Source: CAIZQW01 sp037133395 (lineage in GTDB: Bacteria; Verrucomicrobiota; Kiritimatiellia; RFP12; UBA1067). From it: a DNA stretch of 64,000 nucleotides. This document shows positions 9,622-17,721 of the stretch, piece by piece. The notes under the pieces were generated by a model, which saw nothing but the letters and a program-made list of their open reading frames with translations, made no database searches and was not told the origin of the DNA. Location of the stretch: contig JBAXOG010000003.1 in the NCBI GenBank assembly GCA_037133395.1, forward strand, positions 1 to 64,000, read 5' to 3'. The position numbers and the translations under genes are program-made. Positions within the stretch are counted from its first letter, which is position 1. The number at the start of each line of letters is the position of its first letter.

Positions 9622-10871
9622 AGTTGCACACTCAGATTCTTGATGGGAATCACGGCCAGTTCTGCGCTGTTGTTATTCATTTGTTGTGTGCCAGAGCCGA
9701 CACGACCCACCTTGCCGCCACTGTTGGAGTAGCCGACATAGAGATAGCCGTTGTGTTCAACGGCATCTGGATACGAGAGGTAGACCTGGGGGTGCGATTC
9801 TCCGGGACCTTCTGGAAACAGCGAGGGACGAATCATAAAAACGCTTTTGAACACGGTCTCCCCTGGTCGGGTCACCGCGATGGTCAAGGGCGTCCGTGCA
9901 TGGTTGCTGTCAGCGCTGGTGGTGCAGATGAGATAGTTCTGTCCTGTACTCAAGGTGCCCGCGCAGGGCTTGCTGGTAGCCATGGGAAGATTCGAAGGAC
10001 GCGATTCCGTCCAGGTCCGGCCAGCATCTTCGCTCCGAGCCATGAGCGCCTTTGCCTCCGCTCCATAACGAGCGATATTGATTACCTGCTTGCCGTTAAC
10101 GATGACGGCAGACTCACCCCATATCTCTGCACCAGACGAAACAGGAATCATGACCAGGTCCCACTTCATGAAATCATCGCCATGACTAATGGCCACTGCA
10201 GGCGGATTGATTCCTTTCTTCCGGTATTTCTCCAGTCGAACGCCAGACATAATCCAGTTCCCGTCCAGCATTTTGATGGGAGCCTGAAGCGCCCAGAATC
10301 CTCCCCCGATGACGATTCCCCTTGCTTCCCAGGTGCCGTCATCATTATAGGTGTACGCCCGCGTGGCAGTATCGACATATCCCCGGCGATAGCTCCCGTT
10401 GAATGACCACAGCTTGCCTTGATGAACCGCGAAAACACCGTGGCTAACGCCAATGCCGTCTTTTCCCGAATCAATCGTACGGACCTCGCCCCACGTTTTC
10501 CCGTCATCCGTGCTGATGCGATAGCGGGCTTCCTCCGCTGGAGTATTTTCACCTTCCCTGTTGTGCCCAAACGAAGCAAAGAGTTGCTCCTTGTACCACG
10601 CTACCGCCACGCCATGCAAAAATCGATACCCATCTTTCTGAAATTCATAAGGCTTGATGATGGAAAAGCGCACGCCAGGAATCAATAGCAACTCGGACCG
10701 CTTAGGAACGGGCTTAGACGGATCCCACAACGGTCCGGGCTCTCCTGCGGTCTGTGTCGCAATCACTGGGCGATTCGGATCCTTTGCCTTCGCTGGATCC
10801 TCGGCACGCAATAATTCCGCGTAGCCCAAAACTAATGTTACCGAAAACATGAGATACAGATTTCTTTTCAT
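9618..10871 (-). CDS. Secreted sialidase-like (BNR/Asp-box) beta-propeller
   Basis: 417 aa with a signal peptide (KRNLYLMFSVTLVLGYAELLRA). Two Asp-box motifs are visible, ISTDDGKTWGE and RSEDAGRTWTE. Their spacing fits a six-bladed sialidase-fold propeller. A conserved Arg triad typical of exo-sialidases cannot be assigned with confidence, so the enzyme could act on another acidic or neutral sugar. The ATG at 10871 was chosen: it follows the upstream gene by 17 bases with a GAGAGGA site. The open frame extends 165 bases further, but only by overlapping the previous gene. Its position next to a SASA esterase and a GH98-like enzyme suggests shared work on a decorated glycan. Confidence 0.82.
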   Translation of the reverse strand: MKRNLYLMFSVTLVLGYAELLRAEDPAKAKDPNRPVIATQTAGEPGPLWDPSKPVPKRSELLLIPGVRFSIIKPYEFQKDGYRFLHGVAVAWYKEQLFASFGHNREGENTPAEEARYRISTDDGKTWGEVRTIDSGKDGIGVSHGVFAVHQGKLWSFNGSYRRGYVDTATRAYTYNDDGTWEARGIVIGGGFWALQAPIKMLDGNWIMSGVRLEKYRKKGINPPAVAISHGDDFMKWDLVMIPVSSGAEIWGESAVIVNGKQVINIARYGAEAKALMARSEDAGRTWTESRPSNLPMATSKPCAGTLSTGQNYLICTTSADSNHARTPLTIAVTRPGETVFKSVFMIRPSLFPEGPGESHPQVYLSYPDAVEHNGYLYVGYSNSGGKVGRVGSGTQQMNNNSAELAVIPIKNLSVQL

Positions 10872-10888
10872 ACTTATTTTTTCCTCTC

Positions 10889-12274
10889 TTACTTCCGCAA
10901 CCGACACAACGTGAACGTATGAGGCTTCGGTTGCGCCGCTAGCCGAGCAGCATTCACGGCGTCCAGCATTTCGCGACGCAAATCCGCCTCGTGCGATTTG
11001 CTCTGCAGATAGTTCTTCCGCAACATCGCAGCCCATGAGCTATTTGTGCCGGCGATCTTTGGCAGTGCCAAATCCAGCTCCGCGGATGCCCGTGCCGCGT
11101 CAAGCGGACGTTTCGCGTCAGGCCATGCGTTGTGCTCGATGAAGGCAATCGAGCGTAGTTTGGATTCCGCCTGCCATTTTTTTGCGAACGCCGCCTTGAC
11201 TGCCAACGACTGTTGGAACTGCGGTGTCTCCACCTCGCCCGCTAGGTTCACGCCTTCCGCGAGTTGCGCGGCCGTGAACGAGCGGATCTTTTTGCTGTCG
11301 ATGCTCAACTCATAATCGCCCTGGGACAACCCGCGGACTATTAGCGTCTCTTGGTTGAACTCCTGCGTAAAAGGCACAAAATCCAACGCCGCCCTGGCGC
11401 TCGTCTCGACTGGAAATGGCAGTGCCTTCTCAATGCAGGTGAAGGAGATTCCATTTGGCAGTTTGCGAACGCCCGTCACATCGCAGTTCTCGTTGGCATC
11501 CGCCTGGGTGGCGGCGACATCGACGCTGATGCGGGAGACCACGCCGGACAGCTTCTGCGCACGGAGCAACTCATAGGCCATGACCATGTGGCCTGGCTGA
11601 GTTGGATGCACCCTGTCAGGGCCGACGATACTGAAATGCGGATCCCGCTTCTGCTGTTCGGCATTGATCGCCGACATCGATCCGTTGAAGTCAACGGTTG
11701 CCAGTTTAAATTCCTCGGCGATGGCCTGCATACGGGCGGCATATCCCGCCAACGCTGCGCCGCAGCCTGGAAGATTAGGGGTTGTCAGATCGGCCGTGTC
11801 GTCGAAAATGGAAGGTTTGATGAGAATCACCTTCGCGCCGGAATCGAGCAACGACTTCGTCAATGTGCGTAGGGAATGATCATAGGTTTCGGCGCGCTCT
11901 TTGCACTTTTTGTCAAAATCCTGACTGTCTTGATATTTATAAAAACTCCGCCCCACGTCGTTCATGCCCAGCATCACCGAGACGACCGTCGGCTTTGCCT
12001 CCAAACAATCCCATTGCAGTCGTCTCAGTGCGCCTGGTGCGGTCTCTCCCCTGATACCGCAATCGACGACCTCCAGTTGTTGCGTGGGAAACCGCGTGTA
12101 GTAAAACAGCTCGACGTAACGATGATAATAGCCGCCCTCCGTGATGCTGTCACCCAGCACACACCAGCGGTCGCCGGTTTGAAAGGGTGTGACCGCGACA
12201 GCCACGTGCAAGACGGCCAGAGGCGCCAAGAGCGATACGGCGATCATTTGTTTCTTAATACGTTGATTTATCAC
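10889..12274 (-). CDS. SGNH/GDSL hydrolase, secreted
   Basis: 461 aa. A signal segment (residues ~8-28) is followed by a typical SGNH esterase at ~35-245. Block I is VLGDSITEGG with nucleophile S43, block II is the Gly in CGIRGE, block III is LGMNDVG with N105, and block V is DRVHPTQPGH with D220 and H223. The last ~210 residues are an additional domain I do not recognise, seen in many PVC SGNH proteins. The predicted role is deacetylation or de-esterification of a polysaccharide outside the cytoplasm. Translation probably starts at GTG 12274; an ATG nine codons in (12247) is an alternative with a weaker site. It lies 78 bases after the SGNH-GH43 fusion gene and 17 bases before the sialidase-like gene. 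Confidence 0.88.
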   Translation of the reverse strand: MINQRIKKQMIAVSLLAPLAVLHVAVAVTPFQTGDRWCVLGDSITEGGYYHRYVELFYYTRFPTQQLEVVDCGIRGETAPGALRRLQWDCLEAKPTVVSVMLGMNDVGRSFYKYQDSQDFDKKCKERAETYDHSLRTLTKSLLDSGAKVILIKPSIFDDTADLTTPNLPGCGAALAGYAARMQAIAEEFKLATVDFNGSMSAINAEQQKRDPHFSIVGPDRVHPTQPGHMVMAYELLRAQKLSGVVSRISVDVAATQADANENCDVTGVRKLPNGISFTCIEKALPFPVETSARAALDFVPFTQEFNQETLIVRGLSQGDYELSIDSKKIRSFTAAQLAEGVNLAGEVETPQFQQSLAVKAAFAKKWQAESKLRSIAFIEHNAWPDAKRPLDAARASAELDLALPKIAGTNSSWAAMLRKNYLQSKSHEADLRREMLDAVNAARLAAQPKPHTFTLCRLRK

Positions 12275-12352
12275 AGGTCACTTTCCGGTCTGCTTTATGG
12301 TACTTTTTTTGACGACAGCGAGTTGCTCCTCAATATCGTATTTCATAACGGG

Positions 12353-14152
12353 TTATTTCAGGGAACTGAGCGGTATCCGCACGTTGAAGGCGCCTTCACC
12401 CTTGTCATCTGGAGTTGTAGCAAATAGCAGCACGGCAGGACGATTGTTGTCAAAGAACAGTTGAGGCCGTTCCAGTGCCTTCATTTTCTGCCTCTGCCCA
12501 TCCGCCCACACGATCTCGGTCGTTGCCACCAATGGGTGCTTGGCCAGCCGCCAGTCAATGCCATCGTCGGATTGCCAGAGCGCCGTGGACCGGCCCGCGC
12601 CAGTAAAGAAACCGGCATTGTCTTTGACAATCGCCCAGTAACGCTGGCCATCGCACCAGATAAACGGATCCTCGGCAGCGAAATGCACCCCCTCTTTCAC
12701 GAAGACTGGGTTCGGATATTTTGTGAAAGGTCCCGTCGGGCTGTCGCTTGTCGCCACACAGTGTAACACTGGACCATAAAACGGTGGCTTACCTTTGTCC
12801 CCGACCGCCTTATAGGCCATCAAGTAACCGCCGCCAGGGCGTGCGGCCACGCTCGGGTTGTTGCAACACGTCGCGTCGTAAAACCCGGGCGTCGGCGCCA
12901 CCAGCGGTTTGTCAAACCGCGTCCACGGTCCGTCGGGCGAATCCGCTACAGCCACGCCGATGCGCTGGTGGTTGCGATGAACCCAGTTCAATCCCTTCGT
13001 CTGTTCACGGTCACCGACATTGCCCATGTAGTAGAGGTAAAACTTCTTCCCGAAGCGCTGCACGGTCGGATTGTGCGTGCAGTGGCCGTCCCAGAACGCT
13101 TTGCCCCGCTCCGGCAACGCCACATCCTTGTGTTTGAACGGCCCCAGCGGCGTATCGCCCACCGCGTGCGCGACTTCCGAGTGCGTGACCCAAGCGTTGA
13201 ACCCGAGTTTGTGCGGCCAGCGCGAGTAGAACAGGTGGCATTTGCCATCATCACCGCGCACCATGGTTCCACACCAGACGTAGTAATCAGGATCACTGAA
13301 CTTCGACGTGGCCGGTACTGGCTGGATCATTGCGGCGAAATCGTAATCGGGCGACGTGCTGCTGGCTGCCAGCAACGTCTGGATGCTTTTCGCGACCTGT
13401 TTTCCCAGCACCTCGGAACCCACGGCCTGAAAATGGACGTTTCGCGGAATCTGCAACTTGTCCAACTGCGGCATGACCGTTGCCCACAGGTCGTTGACGG
13501 GTATCTTCTCCTCGGCCATGACCCTGCGGGCCGCGTCGTTGTAAGCAACCTCGCTGCCCTTCACATACTTTTCAGCCTGACTGTCGGGAATCGGCGTTGT
13601 GGTGGCGAAGATCAGTTTCGCACCGGTCTGCCTCAGTCGCGCCACGATCAGACGCAGGTTCTTCTCATACTGGTCGAGCGGCACGTTGGGTTTGGCACCG
13701 TTGAGCGGACTAGCATAGTTACCTTTCGCATCTTTGTCCGAGCCGTCCGCAAAACGGTAGCTGGCGTCATGCAGGCCATGATTAAAATGAATCACATCCC
13801 ATTTTGCATTCCCGCCCGCCAGCCAACGCTCCAGCCCATAAGAACCGAGTGCCGTTTTGGTGGAGCCTCCATTGCCCAGAACGCGGTGAACATTGGCCTT
13901 GCCGGCCAATTCCTTTCGAACAACCATCGTGTACGCAATGGAAACAGAATCACCAATCAGCAAAACCCGGGGCAGTTTAGGGTCATCCACGACCGGGACC
14001 ATCGCGGGATCCACATTAGCAGGTTTGGCAGCCGCAATCGGCGATCTCGTATCCTTGGCTGATTGCGCATGTAGCGTTCCCGCCATGGCCATGACAATAC
14101 TGACGGCCGCAGCTCCAGCGAACCAAGAAACGTTTATCCTTTTCGCGTTCAT
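12353..14152 (-). CDS. SGNH esterase fused to a GH43-like beta-propeller
   Basis: 599 aa with a signal peptide (cut near LHAQ, residue 30). Residues ~60-262 form an SGNH hydrolase: S69 in LLIGDSVS, N124 in HFNHGLHD, and H240 in NVHFQAVGSEVLG. Residues ~275-599 form a GH43-like propeller (SDPDYYVWCGTMVRGDDGK, CTHNPTVQRFGKKFYLYYMG, AAEDPFIWCDGQRYWAI). This second module is clearly homologous to the C-terminal module of the GH95 protein at 1219-4617; both even share the motif FWDG..THNP and the ending NV.IPL. Removal of an ester and cleavage of a glycosidic bond by one polypeptide is a plausible reading. GGGGAAGAAG precedes the ATG. Fourth-to-third upstream position in the operon, following the GH98-like gene by 43 bases. 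Confidence 0.85.
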   Translation of the reverse strand: MNAKRINVSWFAGAAAVSIVMAMAGTLHAQSAKDTRSPIAAAKPANVDPAMVPVVDDPKLPRVLLIGDSVSIAYTMVVRKELAGKANVHRVLGNGGSTKTALGSYGLERWLAGGNAKWDVIHFNHGLHDASYRFADGSDKDAKGNYASPLNGAKPNVPLDQYEKNLRLIVARLRQTGAKLIFATTTPIPDSQAEKYVKGSEVAYNDAARRVMAEEKIPVNDLWATVMPQLDKLQIPRNVHFQAVGSEVLGKQVAKSIQTLLAASSTSPDYDFAAMIQPVPATSKFSDPDYYVWCGTMVRGDDGKCHLFYSRWPHKLGFNAWVTHSEVAHAVGDTPLGPFKHKDVALPERGKAFWDGHCTHNPTVQRFGKKFYLYYMGNVGDREQTKGLNWVHRNHQRIGVAVADSPDGPWTRFDKPLVAPTPGFYDATCCNNPSVAARPGGGYLMAYKAVGDKGKPPFYGPVLHCVATSDSPTGPFTKYPNPVFVKEGVHFAAEDPFIWCDGQRYWAIVKDNAGFFTGAGRSTALWQSDDGIDWRLAKHPLVATTEIVWADGQRQKMKALERPQLFFDNNRPAVLLFATTPDDKGEGAFNVRIPLSSLK

Positions 14153-14195
14153 CTTCTTCCCCTTTGGTTATTGACTGTGTTTGATATTTTCTAAA

Positions 14196-17100
14196 TTACT
14201 CGACGATCTCCACTTCCACCGCGCCATCCGCATGCGACAGAGCCAACGTAAGCGTACGTGTCGCCGCATCCCATGTATTGACCTTGGCGGCTGTGGCCGG
14301 TGTGATCGTCACCTTGGGCTGTGCCTTACACGTTAAACGGATCTCGGTATCACGTTCAGGATATTCGGTATTCGCCTGAAGCCAGAGCCGCGTGTTAACG
14401 CCTTCGAACTTGCCCATCAGATAGGCGTGCGGTGCGATCTTGCCGGCCATCGACTGGAAGAGGCCTCTCCCTTTCAGCGGCACTGAGTATGTTTCCGTCA
14501 CGTCCTGGTTCTCGTGGCTGTTGAGCACCGCCAGCGTGTCACCTACGAGCGTCACCAGGGCGTCGCCCGCATAGAACAAAGGGTAGGCCTGGTCAAAACG
14601 CGCCTTGACCTTTGCGGCGCCATCCAGTTGCGAGAGCGGCAGTGTCTGGATGCCATGACCGAGATCCATTTTGCCTTGCGGAAAGACAGGGAAGTAGTAG
14701 TAGCGGCCGGTGTTGGGGAAGAACTCCATCAGTGTGCCGGGGATGACGCCAACATCACGGAAGCCATACGTCCCGCGATAGAGTGCCTCCCATTCGTAGT
14801 AGTACGGATCGCTGTTTTTCGTTTGGGGGACACCGTCGTTGTAGACCGCCAGACGGATCTGCTCCCGCACTTGGTCCTTGGTGGGGATCAATTGATGTTT
14901 AATCAAGCCGCGCAGGAAGGGCTCCATGAAGCGGTAAAACGCTGGCGTCAACTCGCCTTTGTTGGTCCAGTGCGCCATCGGATTATACGTCTTGGGGAAT
15001 CCGTCCTTCGCGATTTTCCAGCCCGCGCGGACCGGCATCGTGCCGGTCTGCCCCTCGAAGCTGAAGACACTGCATCCGCGGCTGATACCCATCAGGAAGT
15101 TGAGATTCCAGAAGTTACGCGGCATGTCGCAGGCCTCGCCGCCACGCTGACCGCAAATCTCACCCAACTTGCGGAAACCGGTCTGCTGCCAGTACCAGCC
15201 CCCGTCTTCCCATGCGCCCTGAGCAATGATCCCGCCCGTCAGATACAACCCCAGCACGGAACTTTGCGAGACAAACTGGCGATGCAGGATGTTGTTCTTC
15301 TGTGCGAAGATCAGGTGGTCGGCGTACTCGTTCATCAACGCGCCTTGCTTGGCATAAAGCGCCTCCCACTTATTCTCGCCAGGGTAGGTGCCGTCCGCAT
15401 CGTAGAAAATGCGCCCGTATTTTCCGCACAATTTGAGCAGGCGGTTCATGTAGACTTGGTTCGCTCCGCCGTGGTAGTGGGCGCTGAGCGTTTCCCCTCC
15501 CATGATTCCAATCACGTTGGTGTAGGTCTGGAAGACCTCCTCCACGGCTGCCAACGGCATCCAGTAGGAGATGGGCCCGGGGCCATGGGTTCTCATAAAC
15601 GTCATCTGTCCCGTGGCCTGCAAAGGCTTAAAGAACTCGATCGGCGTTGAAATGTTGTAGCAGTTGAAGGCCACATAAGGCTTCAGATCCGCTGGAATGG
15701 TGTTGGTGAAAAGCGACAGATCAGTGACCGAGTGGCCTTCGATCGTGATGAGTGGGTGAGCAGGCGAGATGACCAACGACACGGGCCGCTTGGCATGGTC
15801 GTTGTTGACCTCGAACCGGCGCGTGGCAGACCAAGCACCCGCGCGGTCAGGCTCCCTTGCGCGTATCCGCCAGAACCAAAGGCCAACACCCGGCAACTCC
15901 TTGTCGGCTGGCATGAAGTACGGGACATCAATTTCCGAACGAACCTTGAAAGAAACTGGCGCAGAGAACTGCTCGTCCCTCGCCACTTGCACTTCATAAT
16001 CCAATGCGCCCTTCACCTGACGCCACTTGAAGAAGGTCGCAAGATCTGTCATCTTCAACCCGTCTGAAGGGAAAATCAATTCCGGGGAAGCAAAGCCGAC
16101 CGGCTCCAAGCGTACTCCCTCCAGACGCGTTCCCTCCGGCTGCTGGACTTCGAGGATGAAGGCTTGACGCTTGCCGGTCCATTGAGTCAAAGCCGTAAAA
16201 TCAACGTCCTTCTCTCCTGGTTGATCGAGTGTCAGCACGTTGCGAAGCGCCTGCGCTAAACCCAGCGAGCGCACACCGATCGTGATAGGATTCTTAACAG
16301 ATGCCGAAGCCGCCTTTGCGGTCAACCGATAGCCACGCTGGAAATCCAGTTCTAACGCCGCGTACTTTTTTGTTTCGTTCCCGATCATCTTGGATGCCGC
16401 GCCGAAGGACTCCTGATAGAGGCTCACCGTGCCAGCTTGCAGCGGTTGTCCGGAGAGGAAGACTGCACAGGAGCTGTTAAGGTGCGGCACCTGCTCACGC
16501 GTGATCGCAGCATAAGTCCTGCGCGTCTGATTCCAAACCCCCGCGTCGCCACAGGACGCGACAAAGGCGAACCCCAGATCAAGCGGACGCTCCTTTGTAA
16601 ATGCGTAAGGGAACTGCTCCTGCACCGGATCGATGAAGCGAATTAAGAATCCCGAATTCGAGAAGGACCAGATGCTGTCACCCGGCAATGAACGAGTCAC
16701 CTCTTTCGTCGTCAAGAAACCGATGCCATTGCCGAGTTCCGAGTCCACGCCCACCCAGCACCGTTCACTTCGCCAACCGAGACGGGTGAAACTGTTTTCT
16801 GAACCGGACAGCAGAATGCGCTTGGGTTCCCGCGGATCCTGATACTTGAAGCGCAGTTTCCCTTTTAGGAGATTTCCATAATCCCCAGCCATCGCCGCGC
16901 CATGTTCCACATAAGCCAGATAGCGGGTCTTGTCATCCAGCGTCCCAAAGATCGCGCGATAGGTCAAGATCGGCTGTCCGGGCAACAGCGTGTAGCTCTC
17001 CGTCCAGGTGATGTTTCCTGCAAATCCGCCGAACCCCTTGACCAATTTCAACGTGGCCGAGCCATCCGGCTCAACCTTGGCCTCCCCGCTGACAAGCCGT

Positions 17101-17699
17101 GCTTCGCTTAAGCTGATCAAGCCCATGGCCTTGACCTTTTCAGCGGGTATCCCCATCAGACGTCCTCGTCTTTCCGAATCAAGCCAGCCCTCAAGCCGCG
17201 AGCCGGTCAAAAGTTGCCGTTTCGATGTGTTAGCGATCCGTTCGACTTGGGGACCCTCATACGAAAGGGACCATTGCTTTTCCCGATACTCGAACATCAG
17301 AATACCATTGCTGAGTTTAGCCGTACCCTCCGCCGAATTGAAAACCGCCGAACTTATTTTCAACACGTCCTCCCACTTCGGCGCGGCTTCCAACGTTAGT
17401 TCCATACGCTCGCTGGGTTTCAGCGAGAGATAAGCGCGGACCCCCTTGATGCCATTCTCAACACTCGGCAACAACGTGACCGGCTGTCCGAGTGTGGTCA
17501 TCGCCTTGAGCGGCGTACCCTCCGGCAGTTTGAGACTCCCATAGAGAACCGCATCCGGTATCGTAATCGCCGTGGCATAAACCGGCTTATCGGCACAGTT
17601 GACCACGGTCAAACAATTCGAATTATTCGGATTCTCTACTGCCAATACTGCGGTCAATGGCGTCAACAACAAAGCGGCGGCAAGCATGCATTTGCGCAT
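14196..17699 (-). CDS. Large secreted GH98-like endo-glycosidase
   Basis: 1167 aa with a signal peptide (cut near VLAVE, residue 20). Residues ~25-540 are beta-rich and unrecognised. Residues ~541-632 resemble a fibronectin-III-like domain (FKWRQVKGALDYEVQVARD ... FWRIRAREPDRAGAW). From ~644 the sequence follows the GH98 catalytic module: a HPL(I) opening, IPADLKPYVAFN (compare the family's IPEDxxPYVxxN), and an acidic residue E736 in GIMGGETLS at the position where GH98 has its acid. GH98 enzymes are inverting endo-beta-1,4-galactosidases that release blood-group A/B oligosaccharides; xylan-active members also exist. An AGGAGG site eight bases upstream fixes the ATG at 17699, although the frame is open further. 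The family call is from memory of motifs only, so moderate confidence. Confidence 0.72.
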   Translation of the reverse strand: MRKCMLAAALLLTPLTAVLAVENPNNSNCLTVVNCADKPVYATAITIPDAVLYGSLKLPEGTPLKAMTTLGQPVTLLPSVENGIKGVRAYLSLKPSERMELTLEAAPKWEDVLKISSAVFNSAEGTAKLSNGILMFEYREKQWSLSYEGPQVERIANTSKRQLLTGSRLEGWLDSERRGRLMGIPAEKVKAMGLISLSEARLVSGEAKVEPDGSATLKLVKGFGGFAGNITWTESYTLLPGQPILTYRAIFGTLDDKTRYLAYVEHGAAMAGDYGNLLKGKLRFKYQDPREPKRILLSGSENSFTRLGWRSERCWVGVDSELGNGIGFLTTKEVTRSLPGDSIWSFSNSGFLIRFIDPVQEQFPYAFTKERPLDLGFAFVASCGDAGVWNQTRRTYAAITREQVPHLNSSCAVFLSGQPLQAGTVSLYQESFGAASKMIGNETKKYAALELDFQRGYRLTAKAASASVKNPITIGVRSLGLAQALRNVLTLDQPGEKDVDFTALTQWTGKRQAFILEVQQPEGTRLEGVRLEPVGFASPELIFPSDGLKMTDLATFFKWRQVKGALDYEVQVARDEQFSAPVSFKVRSEIDVPYFMPADKELPGVGLWFWRIRAREPDRAGAWSATRRFEVNNDHAKRPVSLVISPAHPLITIEGHSVTDLSLFTNTIPADLKPYVAFNCYNISTPIEFFKPLQATGQMTFMRTHGPGPISYWMPLAAVEEVFQTYTNVIGIMGGETLSAHYHGGANQVYMNRLLKLCGKYGRIFYDADGTYPGENKWEALYAKQGALMNEYADHLIFAQKNNILHRQFVSQSSVLGLYLTGGIIAQGAWEDGGWYWQQTGFRKLGEICGQRGGEACDMPRNFWNLNFLMGISRGCSVFSFEGQTGTMPVRAGWKIAKDGFPKTYNPMAHWTNKGELTPAFYRFMEPFLRGLIKHQLIPTKDQVREQIRLAVYNDGVPQTKNSDPYYYEWEALYRGTYGFRDVGVIPGTLMEFFPNTGRYYYFPVFPQGKMDLGHGIQTLPLSQLDGAAKVKARFDQAYPLFYAGDALVTLVGDTLAVLNSHENQDVTETYSVPLKGRGLFQSMAGKIAPHAYLMGKFEGVNTRLWLQANTEYPERDTEIRLTCKAQPKVTITPATAAKVNTWDAATRTLTLALSHADGAVEVEIVE

Positions 17700-17721
17700 C
17701 AAAATTCCTCCTAAAAATGAT

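Noticed and set aside
14514..15650. Long plus-strand open frame (378 codons) opposite the GH98-like gene
   Set aside because: No recognisable motif or signal. It lies wholly opposite a well-supported coding frame, and similar antisense frames occur opposite most genes here.
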